Counted from the first letter of the stretch, positions 25,754-35,200 are shown. The stretch is 64,000 nt of DNA from Glycomyces sp. NRRL B-16210 (GCF_000719515.1 NZ_JOGR01000001.1:434001-498000), one strand, 5' to 3'. Notes: generated from the letters alone by a model not told the origin. Program-made: numbers and translations.

Positions 25754-27457
25754 ATGGCTCTGACCCGTAGAGCTCTCGGCGGCCTGACCATCGGCGGCTC
25801 GTCCGCATTCATGCTCGCCGCTTGCGGCGGCAACGACGACAACGGCGGCTCCGGCGGTGCCAAGGAACTGACCTGGGCGATCTCCTCCGCGTGGGAGTCC
25901 TGGAACGAGAACACCCTGGCCGGCAACAACTCGTACGGCCACCAGGCGATGTACCCGATGCGCCTCGGCGTCGACGGCAGCACCTCGGGCGACTGGGACG
26001 AGAACTCCACCTTCACCCTGAACGACGCCGTCTTCGCCGACGCGCAGGTCATCAGCGAGGCCCCGCTCCAGGTCGAGTACACCCTGAACGAGAACGCCCA
26101 GTGGTCCGACGGCGAGCCCGTGCGCCTGGAGGACTTCATCTTCCAGTGGTACGGCATCTCCGGCAACGAGGAGCACGCGAACCAGGAGCAGGCACTCCCG
26201 TCCTCCACCACCTGGGGCGCGGCCGTCGAGTCGATCGAGCTGACCGAGGCCGGCACCATCGTCTACACCTTCGTCGAGGGCTACCTCGACCCCGAGTGGA
26301 TCTACAGCCCCACCCTGTACCTGCCCTCGCACGTCGCCGAGGCCGAGGGCTTCGCCGACTGGCAGACCGACCCGGCCGTCATGGGCAACGCCATCGAGTG
26401 GTTCGGCCAGAACCTCTCCGACGTCGTCCTCGGCCCGTGGAAGCCCGTCGACCACAAGCTCGGCGAGTTCGTGATCTACGAGATCAACGAGAACTACCAG
26501 GGCTCGGTCAAGCCGACCATCGAGAAGCTCACCCTCCGGGTCGTCGAGGGCACCGAGTCCATCGTCACCGAGCTGCGCCAGGGCACCATCGCCGGCGCGT
26601 GGCCGAGCGCCTTCGTGCAGGAGGAGTTCGACAAGGCCGCCGAGGACCCGAACCTCGCGCAGGAGGTCTACGAGGGCGGCGTGTGGATCCACGTCGACAC
26701 CAACCTCAACACCCCCGCGCTCCAGGACGTGGCCCTTCGCCAGGCGATCTTCACCGCCATCAACGTCGAGGACTCGATCGCCCGCATCTTCCCGGGCACC
26801 GACGTCACCCGCCGCCTGAACCACTTCTTCGGCGTCAACAGCCCGCACTTCGTCGACTACCTCACCGAGACCGGCCAGGGCTCGGGCGACATCGACGCGG
26901 CCAAGGCCATCCTCACCGACGCCGGCTACACGGGCGCCGAAGAGGGCGAGACCCTGACCGACCCGTCGGGCAACCCGGTCAAGCTGACCATCCGCTTCGG
27001 CGACGGCGACGCGGCCCGCACCACTATCTCGGAGCTGGCCCAGGCCCAGTTCGCCCTGTTCGGACTCGAGCTTGAGCTCAAGGCCATCCCCGACGGCGCC
27101 CTCGGCACCGTCCTCTCCGAGGGCGACTTCGACCTGGTCGTCTTCGGCTGGTCCGGCAGCCCGAGCTTCGTCTCCGGCCCCGGCCAGTACTTCCAGACCG
27201 GCGTCAACTACGGCAACTACTCCTTCGAGGACATCGACGCCGGGATCGCCAAGGTCACCAGCACCACCGACGTCGACGAGTCGGCCGGGTTCGCCAACGA
27301 GGTCGAGGCCCTCGCGGTCCCGCTCGCGCTGACCCTCCCGTTCTACGACGAGCCCCAGGGCATCATCTGGAACGAGACCCTCGTCGAGGGCCCGGTCGCC
27401 AACGGCAACACGCAGGCCGGCCCGCTGTTCAACGTGGACGAGTGGAAGACCCTGTAA
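25754..27457 (+). CDS. Dpp/Opp-type ABC transporter substrate-binding lipoprotein 3
   Basis: 567 aa, with the same Tat-like lipoprotein leader as its neighbour (MALTRRALGGLTIGGSSAFM, then LAAC). Family segments include AQWSDGEPVRLEDFIFQWY, LGPWKPVDHKLGEFVIYEI and an end of GPLFNVDEWKTL. TGGAGGAGA precedes the ATG. The near-identical leader and shared promoter element show a duplication together with gene 2, while the mature chains have diverged enough for different ligands. Confidence 0.88.
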   Translation: MALTRRALGGLTIGGSSAFMLAACGGNDDNGGSGGAKELTWAISSAWESWNENTLAGNNSYGHQAMYPMRLGVDGSTSGDWDENSTFTLNDAVFADAQVISEAPLQVEYTLNENAQWSDGEPVRLEDFIFQWYGISGNEEHANQEQALPSSTTWGAAVESIELTEAGTIVYTFVEGYLDPEWIYSPTLYLPSHVAEAEGFADWQTDPAVMGNAIEWFGQNLSDVVLGPWKPVDHKLGEFVIYEINENYQGSVKPTIEKLTLRVVEGTESIVTELRQGTIAGAWPSAFVQEEFDKAAEDPNLAQEVYEGGVWIHVDTNLNTPALQDVALRQAIFTAINVEDSIARIFPGTDVTRRLNHFFGVNSPHFVDYLTETGQGSGDIDAAKAILTDAGYTGAEEGETLTDPSGNPVKLTIRFGDGDAARTTISELAQAQFALFGLELELKAIPDGALGTVLSEGDFDLVVFGWSGSPSFVSGPGQYFQTGVNYGNYSFEDIDAGIAKVTSTTDVDESAGFANEVEALAVPLALTLPFYDEPQGIIWNETLVEGPVANGNTQAGPLFNVDEWKTL

Positions 27458-27472
27458 AGGCTCGATGAGCCG

Positions 27473-27500
27473 AGCGGCGGGGCCCTCGGGCCCCGCCGCT
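27473..27500 (+). terminator. Terminator hairpin after binding-protein gene 3
   Basis: Self-complementary AGCGGCGGGGCCC and GGGCCCCGCCGCT (13 bp) with a very tight loop, 15 bases after the stop. Confidence 0.7.
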
Positions 27501-27963
27501 TCAGTGTTCTCCGGGGGTCGGTTACGGCGCGATGGCGTCGCCGTGACGGCACGGAGCGCACCGCCCCACCTTCCCCTCACGCCCCTCGGCAGCCGCAGCG
27601 TCGCGGCGGAGATTCCGGCGGCCGCCGGAGCCGGCCCAGCGCCGGCACGCGGCCTCGACGGCGAGGTTTTCCCTGGCAGACACCGAATTTTCCATCCTTC
27701 GGAGTTATTCAGGGAATGAACATCACGGGAACGTAACGAACGAAGCTCATCTCTGGTTCGGTCATTCGAAACCCGAGGTTCCCGTGGAAGGCTGTACCTC
27801 GCGTCACCCGACCGCCCGCTCAGGCGGTGCCCCCGGGCCCGACCGGCCCTTCGGCCGCGTCCGGATCCGAGCACCCGCCCAAGCCCCGGCTCGGCAGGAC
27901 ACCGCCCCCAGCAAGGTGCCCCGCCCGCCGGCGGTCCAGCGGCGCAAACCCACGAGAGGAACC
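27501..27963. other. 463-base spacer upstream of binding-protein gene 4
   Basis: I see no supported gene. An AT-richer segment at 27660-27780 (ATTTTCCATCC, GTTATTCAGG, GGTTCG-gtcatt-CGAAACC) is the probable promoter and operator area. The last 60 bases before the ATG include AGAGGAACC as ribosome site. Confidence 0.35.
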
Positions 27964-29697
27964 ATGAAGCGACACCACATGGCGGCCGTCGCCGCCTTCG
28001 CTTGCACCACCTTGGCGCTCGCCGGCTGCGGACAGGGCGACGTCCAGTCGTCCGGCCTGTCGGACTGCCTCACCGACCCCGCCGGCTGCAACGCCGGCGA
28101 GCGGATCGAAGGCGGCGAGATCACCTGGGCCCTCGACGGCTCCTGGTCCGCATGGAACCAGAACACCGCCGACGGCAACAACGCGTACGTCAGCACCGCC
28201 CTCGTGGGCATGTGGCCCTACATCGGCCAGTTCGACCCCGACGGCGCCTTCATCGTCAACGAGGGCATTTTCGCCGCCGACCCCGTGCTCATCAAGGAGA
28301 ACCCCGTCACCGTCGAGTACGCCCTCAAACCCGACGCGAACTGGGGCGACGGCACCAAGGTCACGGTCGACGACTTCATCTACAACTGGTACGCCCGCTC
28401 GGGGAACCAGGACCTGTGCAAGGGCTGCACCCCCGCCACCACCACCTACGGCTCGCAGGTCGCCTCCATCACCGGCGAGGGCTCCAAGGTCACCGTGACC
28501 TACGTGGACGGCTACTACTCGGCCGAGTGGATGTACGAGGAAGTCCTCTCCGAGCCCGCCCACGTGGCCGAGGCCGCGGGCTTCGACTGGAAGAACGACC
28601 CCGAGCAGATGAAGGACGCCGAGGACTACTTCTCCGAGACCGTCCCCACCTGGTCCACCGGCCCCTTCAAGATCGACCAGGCCGTCGCCGGCGACTTCGT
28701 GCAGTACGTCCCCAACGAGGACTGGGCCGGCGACACCAAGGTCACCCTCGAGAAGGTCACCTTCAAGGTCTTCGACGGCCTCGACAACATCGTCACCGCC
28801 CTGCGCAACGGCGAGATCGACGGCGCCTCCCCGGCGGCGGTCACCTCCGAGTCGATCACGCAGCTCGAAGGCACCGCCGACGTGTCCTACGCGATCGCGG
28901 GCGGACCCAACTGGGAGCACGTCGACATCAACACCCGGCACGCGCCGCTGGACGACAAGGTCCTGCGCCAGGCGATCCTCACCGCCATCGACGTCGAGAA
29001 CATCATCGCGCGCACCTACGCCTACGTGCAGTCGGACATCCAGCGCAAGAACAGCCACCTGTTCCGCAACGGCTCGGAGTACTTCACCGACTACCTCTCG
29101 GCCACCGGCCAGGGCTCGGGCGACATCGAGATGGCCCGCAGCATCCTGGTGAACGCCGGCTACGAGTGGGACGAGTCCGACCAGCTGTTCACCCCCGAGG
29201 GCGAACCGGTCGAGCTCGACTTCCGCTACTCGGCCTCCAAGGAGTCCCGCCAGGTCACCGCCGAACTCGCGCAGGCGAACCTCGCCGGCCTCGGCATCGA
29301 CATCGACATCCGGGCGATCCCCGACGCCGACCTCGGCACCGTCCTCGCCGAAGGCGACTTCGACCTCATCGCCTACGGCTGGAGCTCGGACCCGCTGTTC
29401 GTCAGCTCGGCCTCCCAGTACTGGAACTCCGAGTCCCAGTCGAACTACGGCGGCCTCAAGGACCCCGAGCTCGACGACCTCATCGCGCAGATCAGCGGCA
29501 CCCTCGACTACGACGAGGCCGCCGAGCGCGCCAACGCCGCCGTCAAGCACGTCATCGGCGACGCCTACGTACTGCCTATCGTGGACACACCGGTCGCGGT
29601 GATGGTCTCCGATAGGTTGGTCAACGTCCGCGACAATTGGGCTTCGCAACAGCGCGCGACGTACAACCTCGCGGAATGGGGGGTCAGCGGTGAATGA
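27964..29697 (+). CDS. Dpp/Opp-type ABC transporter substrate-binding lipoprotein 4
   Basis: 577 aa, the most divergent paralogue. A Sec lipoprotein signal (MKRHHMAAVAAFACTTLALA-GC) precedes two cysteine-containing stretches not found in genes 2 and 3 (SDCLTDPAGCN near residue 40 and DLCKGCTPATT near residue 155, the latter comparable to CAQDACTP in gene 1). It ends YNLAEWGVSGE. It is the binding gene nearest the permeases, 233 bases before dppB, with two short copies of its own 3' end in between. Confidence 0.88.
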   Translation: MKRHHMAAVAAFACTTLALAGCGQGDVQSSGLSDCLTDPAGCNAGERIEGGEITWALDGSWSAWNQNTADGNNAYVSTALVGMWPYIGQFDPDGAFIVNEGIFAADPVLIKENPVTVEYALKPDANWGDGTKVTVDDFIYNWYARSGNQDLCKGCTPATTTYGSQVASITGEGSKVTVTYVDGYYSAEWMYEEVLSEPAHVAEAAGFDWKNDPEQMKDAEDYFSETVPTWSTGPFKIDQAVAGDFVQYVPNEDWAGDTKVTLEKVTFKVFDGLDNIVTALRNGEIDGASPAAVTSESITQLEGTADVSYAIAGGPNWEHVDINTRHAPLDDKVLRQAILTAIDVENIIARTYAYVQSDIQRKNSHLFRNGSEYFTDYLSATGQGSGDIEMARSILVNAGYEWDESDQLFTPEGEPVELDFRYSASKESRQVTAELAQANLAGLGIDIDIRAIPDADLGTVLAEGDFDLIAYGWSSDPLFVSSASQYWNSESQSNYGGLKDPELDDLIAQISGTLDYDEAAERANAAVKHVIGDAYVLPIVDTPVAVMVSDRLVNVRDNWASQQRATYNLAEWGVSGE

Positions 29698-29769
29698 CGG
29701 CCGCTCGGCCGCCCGCCCGCCGCGACGGCCGCGCGGGGCAGCAGGCGCCCCGCACCCGGCCCGCGGGCG

Positions 29770-29852
29770 GCGGAATGGGGAGTGGAGTGATTTCAGAAGA
29801 GTGCCAGGGGCTCACCGACCAGGCCGCAGAATGGGGAGTCAGTGAGCCGTAG
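29770..29852 (+). pseudogene. Two short copies of the 3' end of binding-protein gene 4
   Basis: At 29770-29790 the bases encode AEWGVE-stop, and at 29826-29852 AEWGVSEP-stop. Both copy the AEWGVSGE-stop end of the gene at 29671-29697. They lie in different frames and look like debris of tandem duplication and deletion. A 25-codon open frame from ATG 29775 ends with the second copy but is probably not a gene. Confidence 0.45.
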
Positions 29853-29930
29853 GAGACGCCGCGCAGCAGCGCGGCCGGACCGGTCGGCAGGCGAACCGGT
29901 CCACAGCAGAGAAACCGTTAACGAGGCATT

Positions 29931-30956
29931 ATGGTTGTATTCATAATCCGGCGCACCCTGATGATGATCCCGGTGCTGCTGGGGGCCACCATCTTGTGTT
30001 TTGTCCTGGTCGACGTCGCGAACGACCCCGTCCAGGACAGGATCTTCGAGATTCAGCAGTCCACCGGCGAGCCGGTGCCCCAGTCGACCATCGACGCCCT
30101 CGAGTCGGCGTGGTACTACGACCGGTCGGTCCCCGAGCGATATTGGATCTGGCTCACCGGCATCGGTGAGACCAACGACGACATCGGCCTGATCCAAGGC
30201 AAGTGGGGCCCCTCCATCGAGGGCACCGCGATGAACATCGGCGACGAGATCTCCGCCCGCTTCTGGATCACGCTCCGGCTGGTCCTGTTCGCCACGCTCG
30301 CCTCCATCGGCATCGCCATTCTCTCCGGTGTCGTCAGCGCCGTCAAACAGTATTCGAAGACCGACTACACGCTGACCTTCCTCGGCTTCCTGTTCCTGGC
30401 GATGCCCATCTTCTGGCTCGGCCAGCTGTTCAAGGAGGGGGCCGTCCAGCTCAACAAGCTGCTGGGGACCAACCTGTTCCAGACCTACGGCTCGGGCACG
30501 ACCGGCTTCAGAGGGAACGGGTGGGAAGTCTTCGTCGACGCCCTGCCCTACCTGATCGTGCCCTCCCTGGTGCTCATGCTCGGCAGCTACGCCGCGATCT
30601 CGCGGTACCAGCGGGCCAGCATGCTGGAGGTCATGAACTCCGACTACGTGCGACTGGCCCGCGCCAAGGGCGTGCGCAACGGCACCGTCATGCGCCGCCA
30701 CGCGCTGCGGACGGCGCTCATCCCGGTCGCGACCTTCGCGCCGCTGGCGCTCTCGGGCGCCATGGGCGGCGCCATCGTCACCGAGCGCATCTTCGGCTGG
30801 CGCGGACTCGGCGTCTACTCGCTCGACGCGATCAACTCCGGCGACACCTTCGCCGTCATGGCCTACCTGCTCATCTCCGGCGTCGTCGTCCTGATCGGCG
30901 TGCTGATCTCCGACATCCTGTACGGCGTGCTCGACCCGAGGATCCGCTATGAGTAA
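29931..30956 (+). CDS. dppB: ABC transporter permease, DppB type
   Basis: 341 aa. The N-terminal helix VVFIIRRTLMMIPVLLGATI is typical of DppB/OppB. About six membrane helices surround the BPD_transp_1 domain, with the EAA loop at YVRLARAKGVRNGTVMRRHA, which docks on the ATPases, and a late IFGWRGLGVYSLDAI element. ACGAGG precedes the ATG. It starts a tight four-gene run with dppC, dppD and dppF and forms the channel with DppC. Confidence 0.9.
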   Translation: MVVFIIRRTLMMIPVLLGATILCFVLVDVANDPVQDRIFEIQQSTGEPVPQSTIDALESAWYYDRSVPERYWIWLTGIGETNDDIGLIQGKWGPSIEGTAMNIGDEISARFWITLRLVLFATLASIGIAILSGVVSAVKQYSKTDYTLTFLGFLFLAMPIFWLGQLFKEGAVQLNKLLGTNLFQTYGSGTTGFRGNGWEVFVDALPYLIVPSLVLMLGSYAAISRYQRASMLEVMNSDYVRLARAKGVRNGTVMRRHALRTALIPVATFAPLALSGAMGGAIVTERIFGWRGLGVYSLDAINSGDTFAVMAYLLISGVVVLIGVLISDILYGVLDPRIRYE

Positions 30957-31857
30957 CCCCGTTCCCGCGCTCGACGCGGAAGCCATCAACACCAAGGAAC
31001 GCGGCCAGTGGGAGATGGTGGCCCGCCGGTTCTTCCGCCACCGCGCGGCCGTCATCAGCCTCGTCTTCTTCGTGATCATCGTGGCGTTCGCCTACCTCGG
31101 GCCGTTCGTGTGGAAGTGGGACTACAAGATCCACTCGGAGATCCCCTCGTGGGCCTCGCCGAGCCTCGACCACCCCTTCGGCACCGACAAGGCCGGGCGC
31201 GACATGCTCGGCGCGATGATGCAGGCGACCAAGCAGTCGCTCAACGTCGCCCTGACCGTGGCCATCGGGTCGACCGTCATCGGCGCGCTCTACGGCGCCG
31301 TCGCCGGCTTCTACCGCGGCTGGGTCGACGCGGTGCTCATGCGCATCCTCGACGTGATGTTCGTGATCCCGTTCCTGGTCATCACCGGTGCGCTCGCCGG
31401 CGCGATCGACTCCAGCGTCCGCTGGTACCACATGGCGATCATCCTGGCCGTGTTCGGCTGGACCTCGATCGCCCGCGCCGTGCGCGCCGAGGTGCTCAGC
31501 CTTCGCGAGAAGGAGTTCATCGAGGCCGCGCGCTCGGCCGGGGGCTCGGACTGGCACATCATCGTCAAGCACCTCATCCCGAACACGATGAGCGTCATCA
31601 TCGTGTCGGTGACCCTCCAGATCGCGTTCGCGATCCTGTCCGAGACGACCCTGTCGTTCCTCGGGCTGGGCATCCAGAGCCCCGACACCTCGCTGGGCCT
31701 GCTCATCCAGGCCGCGGGCGCGTCGGCGTTCAACTCGCACTGGTACTTGTTCTACATCCCGGGTCTCATGATCATCCTGATCGCGCTCACCATCAACTTC
31801 ATCGGTGACGGCCTGCGCGACGCGATGGACCCGCGACAGACGATGGTGAGGCGATAG
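30949..31857 (+). CDS. dppC: ABC transporter permease, DppC type
   Basis: 302 aa; its ATG overlaps the dppB end by eight bases. The N-terminal OppC_N segment (WEMVARRFFRHRAAVISLVF) is followed by HPFGTDKAGRDMLGAMM and the EAA loop EFIEAARSAGGSDWHIIVKH. It ends GDGLRDAMDPR, the usual DppC tail. With DppB it forms the membrane channel for the solute captured by the four lipoproteins. Confidence 0.92.
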   Translation: MSNPVPALDAEAINTKERGQWEMVARRFFRHRAAVISLVFFVIIVAFAYLGPFVWKWDYKIHSEIPSWASPSLDHPFGTDKAGRDMLGAMMQATKQSLNVALTVAIGSTVIGALYGAVAGFYRGWVDAVLMRILDVMFVIPFLVITGALAGAIDSSVRWYHMAIILAVFGWTSIARAVRAEVLSLREKEFIEAARSAGGSDWHIIVKHLIPNTMSVIIVSVTLQIAFAILSETTLSFLGLGIQSPDTSLGLLIQAAGASAFNSHWYLFYIPGLMIILIALTINFIGDGLRDAMDPRQTMVRR

Positions 31858-31859
31858 CG

Positions 31860-33005
31860 ATGTCGAACATCTCAGTCACCACGGGGAACGGCGCGAGCCG
31901 GGCCGTCGGCGCCAGAGGCGACGTCGTCCTCAAGGTCGACGACCTGAACGTGGCGTTCCCGTCCGAGGACGGCCTCGTCCACGCCGTGCGCGGCGTCTCC
32001 TACGAGCTGCGCCGGGGCCAGAGCCTCGGCATCGTCGGCGAGTCGGGCTCGGGCAAGTCGGTCACCTCGATGGCGATCATGGGCCTGCTGCCCAAGAGCG
32101 CGCAGATCACCGGATCGGCGAAGCTGGAGGGCGAGGAGCTCCTCGGCCTCGGCGACGCCGAACTCTCGCGCATCCGCGGCAAGAAGATCTCCATGATCTT
32201 CCAGGACCCGCTGACCAGCCTCAACCCGGTCTACACGGTCGGCTTCCAGCTGTCCGAGGCGATCCGCACGCACTACCGGGACGTGAACAAGGCCGAGGCG
32301 CGCAAGCGCTGCATCGACCTGCTCGACTCGGTCGGCATCCCGAACCCGCAGCAGCGGGTCGACGCCTACCCGCACGAGCTCTCCGGCGGTATGCGCCAGC
32401 GCGTGGTCATCGCCATCGCCATGGCGAACAACCCGGACGTGATCATCGCCGACGAGCCCACCACGGCCCTCGACGTGACCGTCCAGGCCCAGGTGCTCGA
32501 AGCGCTGGAGAAGGCCCGCGAAGAGGTCAACGCCGCGCTCATCCTCATCACCCACGACCTGGGCGTCATCGCCGGTCACACCGACGAGGTCCTGGTCATG
32601 TACGCCGGGCGCCCCGTCGAAGAGGGCAGTGTGGACGAGATCTTCTACGAGCCGCGGATGCCCTACACGCTGGGCCTGATCGGCTCGCTCCCGCGCATGG
32701 ACGAGGACCGGGGCCACCGCCTCACCCCCGTCCACGGGACGCCGCCCTCGATGCTGAACATGCCGCCGGGCTGCCCGTTCCGGCCGCGCTGCCCGATGCA
32801 TCAGGACATCTGCGCCGAGGTGGAGCCCGAGCTGCTGCCGATCAACGGGACCGGTCACGTGGCGGCCTGCCACTTCTCGGACCAGCTCGTGGACAAGGCG
32901 CCCGACGACGTGTTCGCCGCGGTGGCCACGGACCTGGCCGTAGAGGCGGAAGTCGAGGCCGCAGAGGCCGAGGCCGCCGCGATCGCCGAGGAGGAGGACA
33001 AGTGA
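31860..33005 (+). CDS. dppD: ABC transporter ATP-binding protein, DppD type
   Basis: 381 aa. It has Walker A GESGSGKS (about residues 60-67), Q-loop MIFQDPLTSLNP, signature ELSGGMRQRV, Walker B VIIADEPTTALDV and the OppD C-terminal Cys-rich region PPGCPFRPRCPMHQDIC, which may hold an Fe-S cluster. A 30-residue acidic tail (EAEVEAAEAEAAAIAEEEDK) is longer than in E. coli DppD. It starts three bases after dppC stops. Confidence 0.92.
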   Translation: MSNISVTTGNGASRAVGARGDVVLKVDDLNVAFPSEDGLVHAVRGVSYELRRGQSLGIVGESGSGKSVTSMAIMGLLPKSAQITGSAKLEGEELLGLGDAELSRIRGKKISMIFQDPLTSLNPVYTVGFQLSEAIRTHYRDVNKAEARKRCIDLLDSVGIPNPQQRVDAYPHELSGGMRQRVVIAIAMANNPDVIIADEPTTALDVTVQAQVLEALEKAREEVNAALILITHDLGVIAGHTDEVLVMYAGRPVEEGSVDEIFYEPRMPYTLGLIGSLPRMDEDRGHRLTPVHGTPPSMLNMPPGCPFRPRCPMHQDICAEVEPELLPINGTGHVAACHFSDQLVDKAPDDVFAAVATDLAVEAEVEAAEAEAAAIAEEEDK

Positions 33006-34045
33006 ACGCCATGCTCGACACTCCGCAGAACGCGGCCGCGCCCGTCATCGCCGGGAAGGACCTCGTCAAGGAGTTCCCCGTCCGCTCCAAGGGGATCCTG
33101 CGCCGCAAGGTGGGCGCGGTCCACGCCGTCTCCGGGGTGAGCCTGGAGATCGGCCAGACCGAGACGCTGGCCCTGGTGGGCGAGTCCGGTTGCGGCAAGT
33201 CGACGACCGCGCGCCTGCTGATGAACCTCATTCCGCCGACCGCCGGCGAGGTGATCTACGAGGGCAAGGACCTGACGAAGCTCTCGCGCAACCAGATGCG
33301 TCCGGTGCGCCGGGACATCCAGTTGGTGTTCCAGGACCCGATGGCCTCGCTGGACCCGCGCATGACGGTCTTCGAGATCATCGCCGAGCCTCTGCGGGTG
33401 CACGGCCTGTTCAAGAACGGCGGTCGCGACCGGGTGAACAGCCTGATCGAGATCGTGGGCCTGAACCCCGAGCACCGCAACCGGTACCCGCACGAGTTCT
33501 CGGGCGGGCAGCGCCAGCGCATCGGCATCGCCCGGGCGCTCGCGCTCCAGCCGCGGGTGCTCATGCTCGACGAGCCGGTGTCGGCCCTGGACGTGTCGAT
33601 CCAGGCGGGCGTGATCAACCTCCTGGAGGACCTCCAGGACGAGCTCGGGCTGTCCTACCTGTTCGTGTCCCACGACCTTTCTGTGGTGCGCCACATCGCG
33701 GACAAGGTGGCGGTCATGTACCTGGGCAAGATCGTGGAGGAGGGGACCACCGACCAGCTCTTCGCCGGTCCGGCCCACCCGTACACGCAGGCGCTCATGT
33801 CGGCGATCCCGCTGCCGGACCCGCGCAAGGAGCGGACCCGGGAGCGGATCGTGCTCCTGGGCGACGTGCCGAGCCCGTCGAACCCGCCTTCGGGCTGCCG
33901 TTTCCGGACCCGGTGCCCGCTGTTCAAGGAGCTGTCGGAGGCCGACCAGTCGAAGTGCATCGACATCGAGCCGCTCCTGCGGTCCGACCACGCGGGCCTG
34001 ACCCGCGCGGCCTGCCACTTCGCCAAGCCCAAGCAGCTCGTCTGA
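33002..34045 (+). CDS. dppF: ABC transporter ATP-binding protein, DppF type
   Basis: 347 aa from a GTG overlapping the dppD stop. Walker A GESGCGKS, Q-loop LVFQDPMASLDP, signature EFSGGQRQRIGIARAL and Walker B VLMLDEPVSALDV are all intact. The C-terminal PPSGCRFRTRCPLFKEL region is the Opp-type cysteine motif. DppD and DppF form the heterodimeric motor under DppBC. This is the last gene of the importer operon; a terminator follows. Confidence 0.92.
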   Translation: MNAMLDTPQNAAAPVIAGKDLVKEFPVRSKGILRRKVGAVHAVSGVSLEIGQTETLALVGESGCGKSTTARLLMNLIPPTAGEVIYEGKDLTKLSRNQMRPVRRDIQLVFQDPMASLDPRMTVFEIIAEPLRVHGLFKNGGRDRVNSLIEIVGLNPEHRNRYPHEFSGGQRQRIGIARALALQPRVLMLDEPVSALDVSIQAGVINLLEDLQDELGLSYLFVSHDLSVVRHIADKVAVMYLGKIVEEGTTDQLFAGPAHPYTQALMSAIPLPDPRKERTRERIVLLGDVPSPSNPPSGCRFRTRCPLFKELSEADQSKCIDIEPLLRSDHAGLTRAACHFAKPKQLV

Positions 34046-34060
34046 TCCGGTGAAGCCTTT

Positions 34061-34106
34061 CGGGGCCGCCGCACCGATCCCCACCGGGACCGGAGCGGCG
34101 GCCCCG
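34061..34106 (+). terminator. Terminator after the dpp operon
   Basis: A 12-bp stem CGGGGCCGCCGC / GCGGCGGCCCCG with a 22-base loop, 15 bases beyond dppF. Confidence 0.65.
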
Positions 34107-34168
34107 CGGTCTTCCCAGGTGTCGGAAGCGGTTTGCGGCCTCGCCCGCGGCGGTGCGAGACTGCGGTC

Positions 34169-34654
34169 ATGACTGCACCTCCTCCTCCGTACGAACTGCA
34201 AGTGAACGCCCTCCTCGCCGAGTTCGGCGACCGGTGGGAGACGCCCGAGGCGATCGGCCGGGTCCGGGAAGGGCTCATCGCGAGGATGCCGGGCTGGCGG
34301 ATTCCGGCCGCCTACGGGATCGGCACCGCGGACGCTTCGGACGGGTTCACGTTCGCCAAGACCAATGTCGGCGAGCACCCGCTTCCGGCGGCCGTGATGT
34401 CGACCGTGCTCGGCCACAAGGGCGGGACGGCCTCGTACCAGCTGCACCGCTGGACTCTGGCGCAGGCCATCCGCCTGCTCGAACCGGCCGAGGTCTGCAC
34501 CGACTACCAGCACCCGAACCTGTGGGCGTGGCGGCCGATGCTCCAGGAGCTCATCGACGGCGCGACCGTCTACGCGGTGTTCCTGGGGGACCTCGCCGAC
34601 GAGTCCGATGACCCGGGCGTGGCCGAACTGCGGAAGATCGCCACGCAGGCTTGA
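34169..34654 (+). CDS. Hypothetical protein, 161 aa
   Basis: I do not recognise a family. The protein starts MTAPPPPYELQVNALLAEFG, is soluble with no signal or membrane helix, and has aromatic-rich C-terminal half (YQLHRWTLAQAIRLLEP, TDYQHPNLWAWRPML). Regular codon use supports it as a real gene. GAGACT stands six bases before the ATG and no ribosome site is seen, so it may be leaderless. It sits alone between the dpp terminator and a convergent gene. Confidence 0.6.
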   Translation: MTAPPPPYELQVNALLAEFGDRWETPEAIGRVREGLIARMPGWRIPAAYGIGTADASDGFTFAKTNVGEHPLPAAVMSTVLGHKGGTASYQLHRWTLAQAIRLLEPAEVCTDYQHPNLWAWRPMLQELIDGATVYAVFLGDLADESDDPGVAELRKIATQA

Positions 34655-34696
34655 GCGAAGCGGCCGGGATGCCCAGTGGGGCGTCCCGGCCGCTCT

Positions 34697-35035
34697 CTAG
34701 TGCACGTTGTAGCGGTTGAGGCAGCCGGTGTGCGCGTACCCGGCTTGGTCGCCCCAGACCGCCCAGATCCAGACCTGCGAGTCATAGGTGCAGGTCCGGT
34801 GGTTCCCTCCGACGACGAACGGGACGCACTCGGTGCTGACCCAGGTATCGGCCGGGATCTCGGCGATCCCATCGGCGTTCGCGGACGGCAGGGTCCGGAG
34901 CACGGTCGTCCGGCTGAACGTGGCATCGCAGACCACGCTCTCCGGGTTCGCCTCGCCTGGACCGGCCGTCGCGGGAGCCGCCCAGGCCGCCCCGATCGCC
35001 AGGACCAGCGCCGCGCTGGAAACGATTCGTCGCAT
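34697..35035 (-). CDS. Small secreted SH3-like protein
   Basis: 112 aa. A signal peptide (MRRIVSSAALVLAIGAAWAA, cleavage near ATAG-PG) precedes a ~80-residue domain with four cysteines (VVCDATF, STECVPF, RTCTYD, HTGCLNR), likely two disulfides. The pattern TVLRTLPSANADGIAEIPAD followed by WIWAVWGDQAGYAHTGCL resembles a bacterial SH3 domain, which often binds cell wall. GAGGAGG precedes the ATG. A longer frame to 35167 lacks a ribosome site and includes a fossil of the neighbouring gene. Confidence 0.66.
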   Translation of the reverse strand: MRRIVSSAALVLAIGAAWAAPATAGPGEANPESVVCDATFSRTTVLRTLPSANADGIAEIPADTWVSTECVPFVVGGNHRTCTYDSQVWIWAVWGDQAGYAHTGCLNRYNVH

Positions 35036-35167
35036 GTGACCTCCTCGTACTGTGACGACGATGCCGCCCCATGCTCGCAGCGGTGCCGTATCGACGTGGC
35101 GAAACGGCGGCCGTGTCGGATTCGCGATAGCGGAGCGCCGGTTCGCGGCGGAGGGACCCACGGTCAA

Positions 35168-35200
35168 AGAAGCGGCGACAAGGGGTGAGGTCTCGGGGCG
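35168..35200 (-). repeat. Decayed copy of the 3' end of the HNH gene
   Basis: Read on the minus strand this segment gives PETSPLVAAS, matching PPRTQPLVAAF in the HNH tail (coding at 35316-35345); the two DNA stretches align over about 30 bases with one indel. It suggests a former tandem copy. Confidence 0.4.

Noticed and set aside
29775..29852. 25-codon small ORF between binding-protein gene 4 and dppB
   Set aside because: No ribosome site; its end copies the 3' end of the upstream gene, so it is more simply a duplication remnant.
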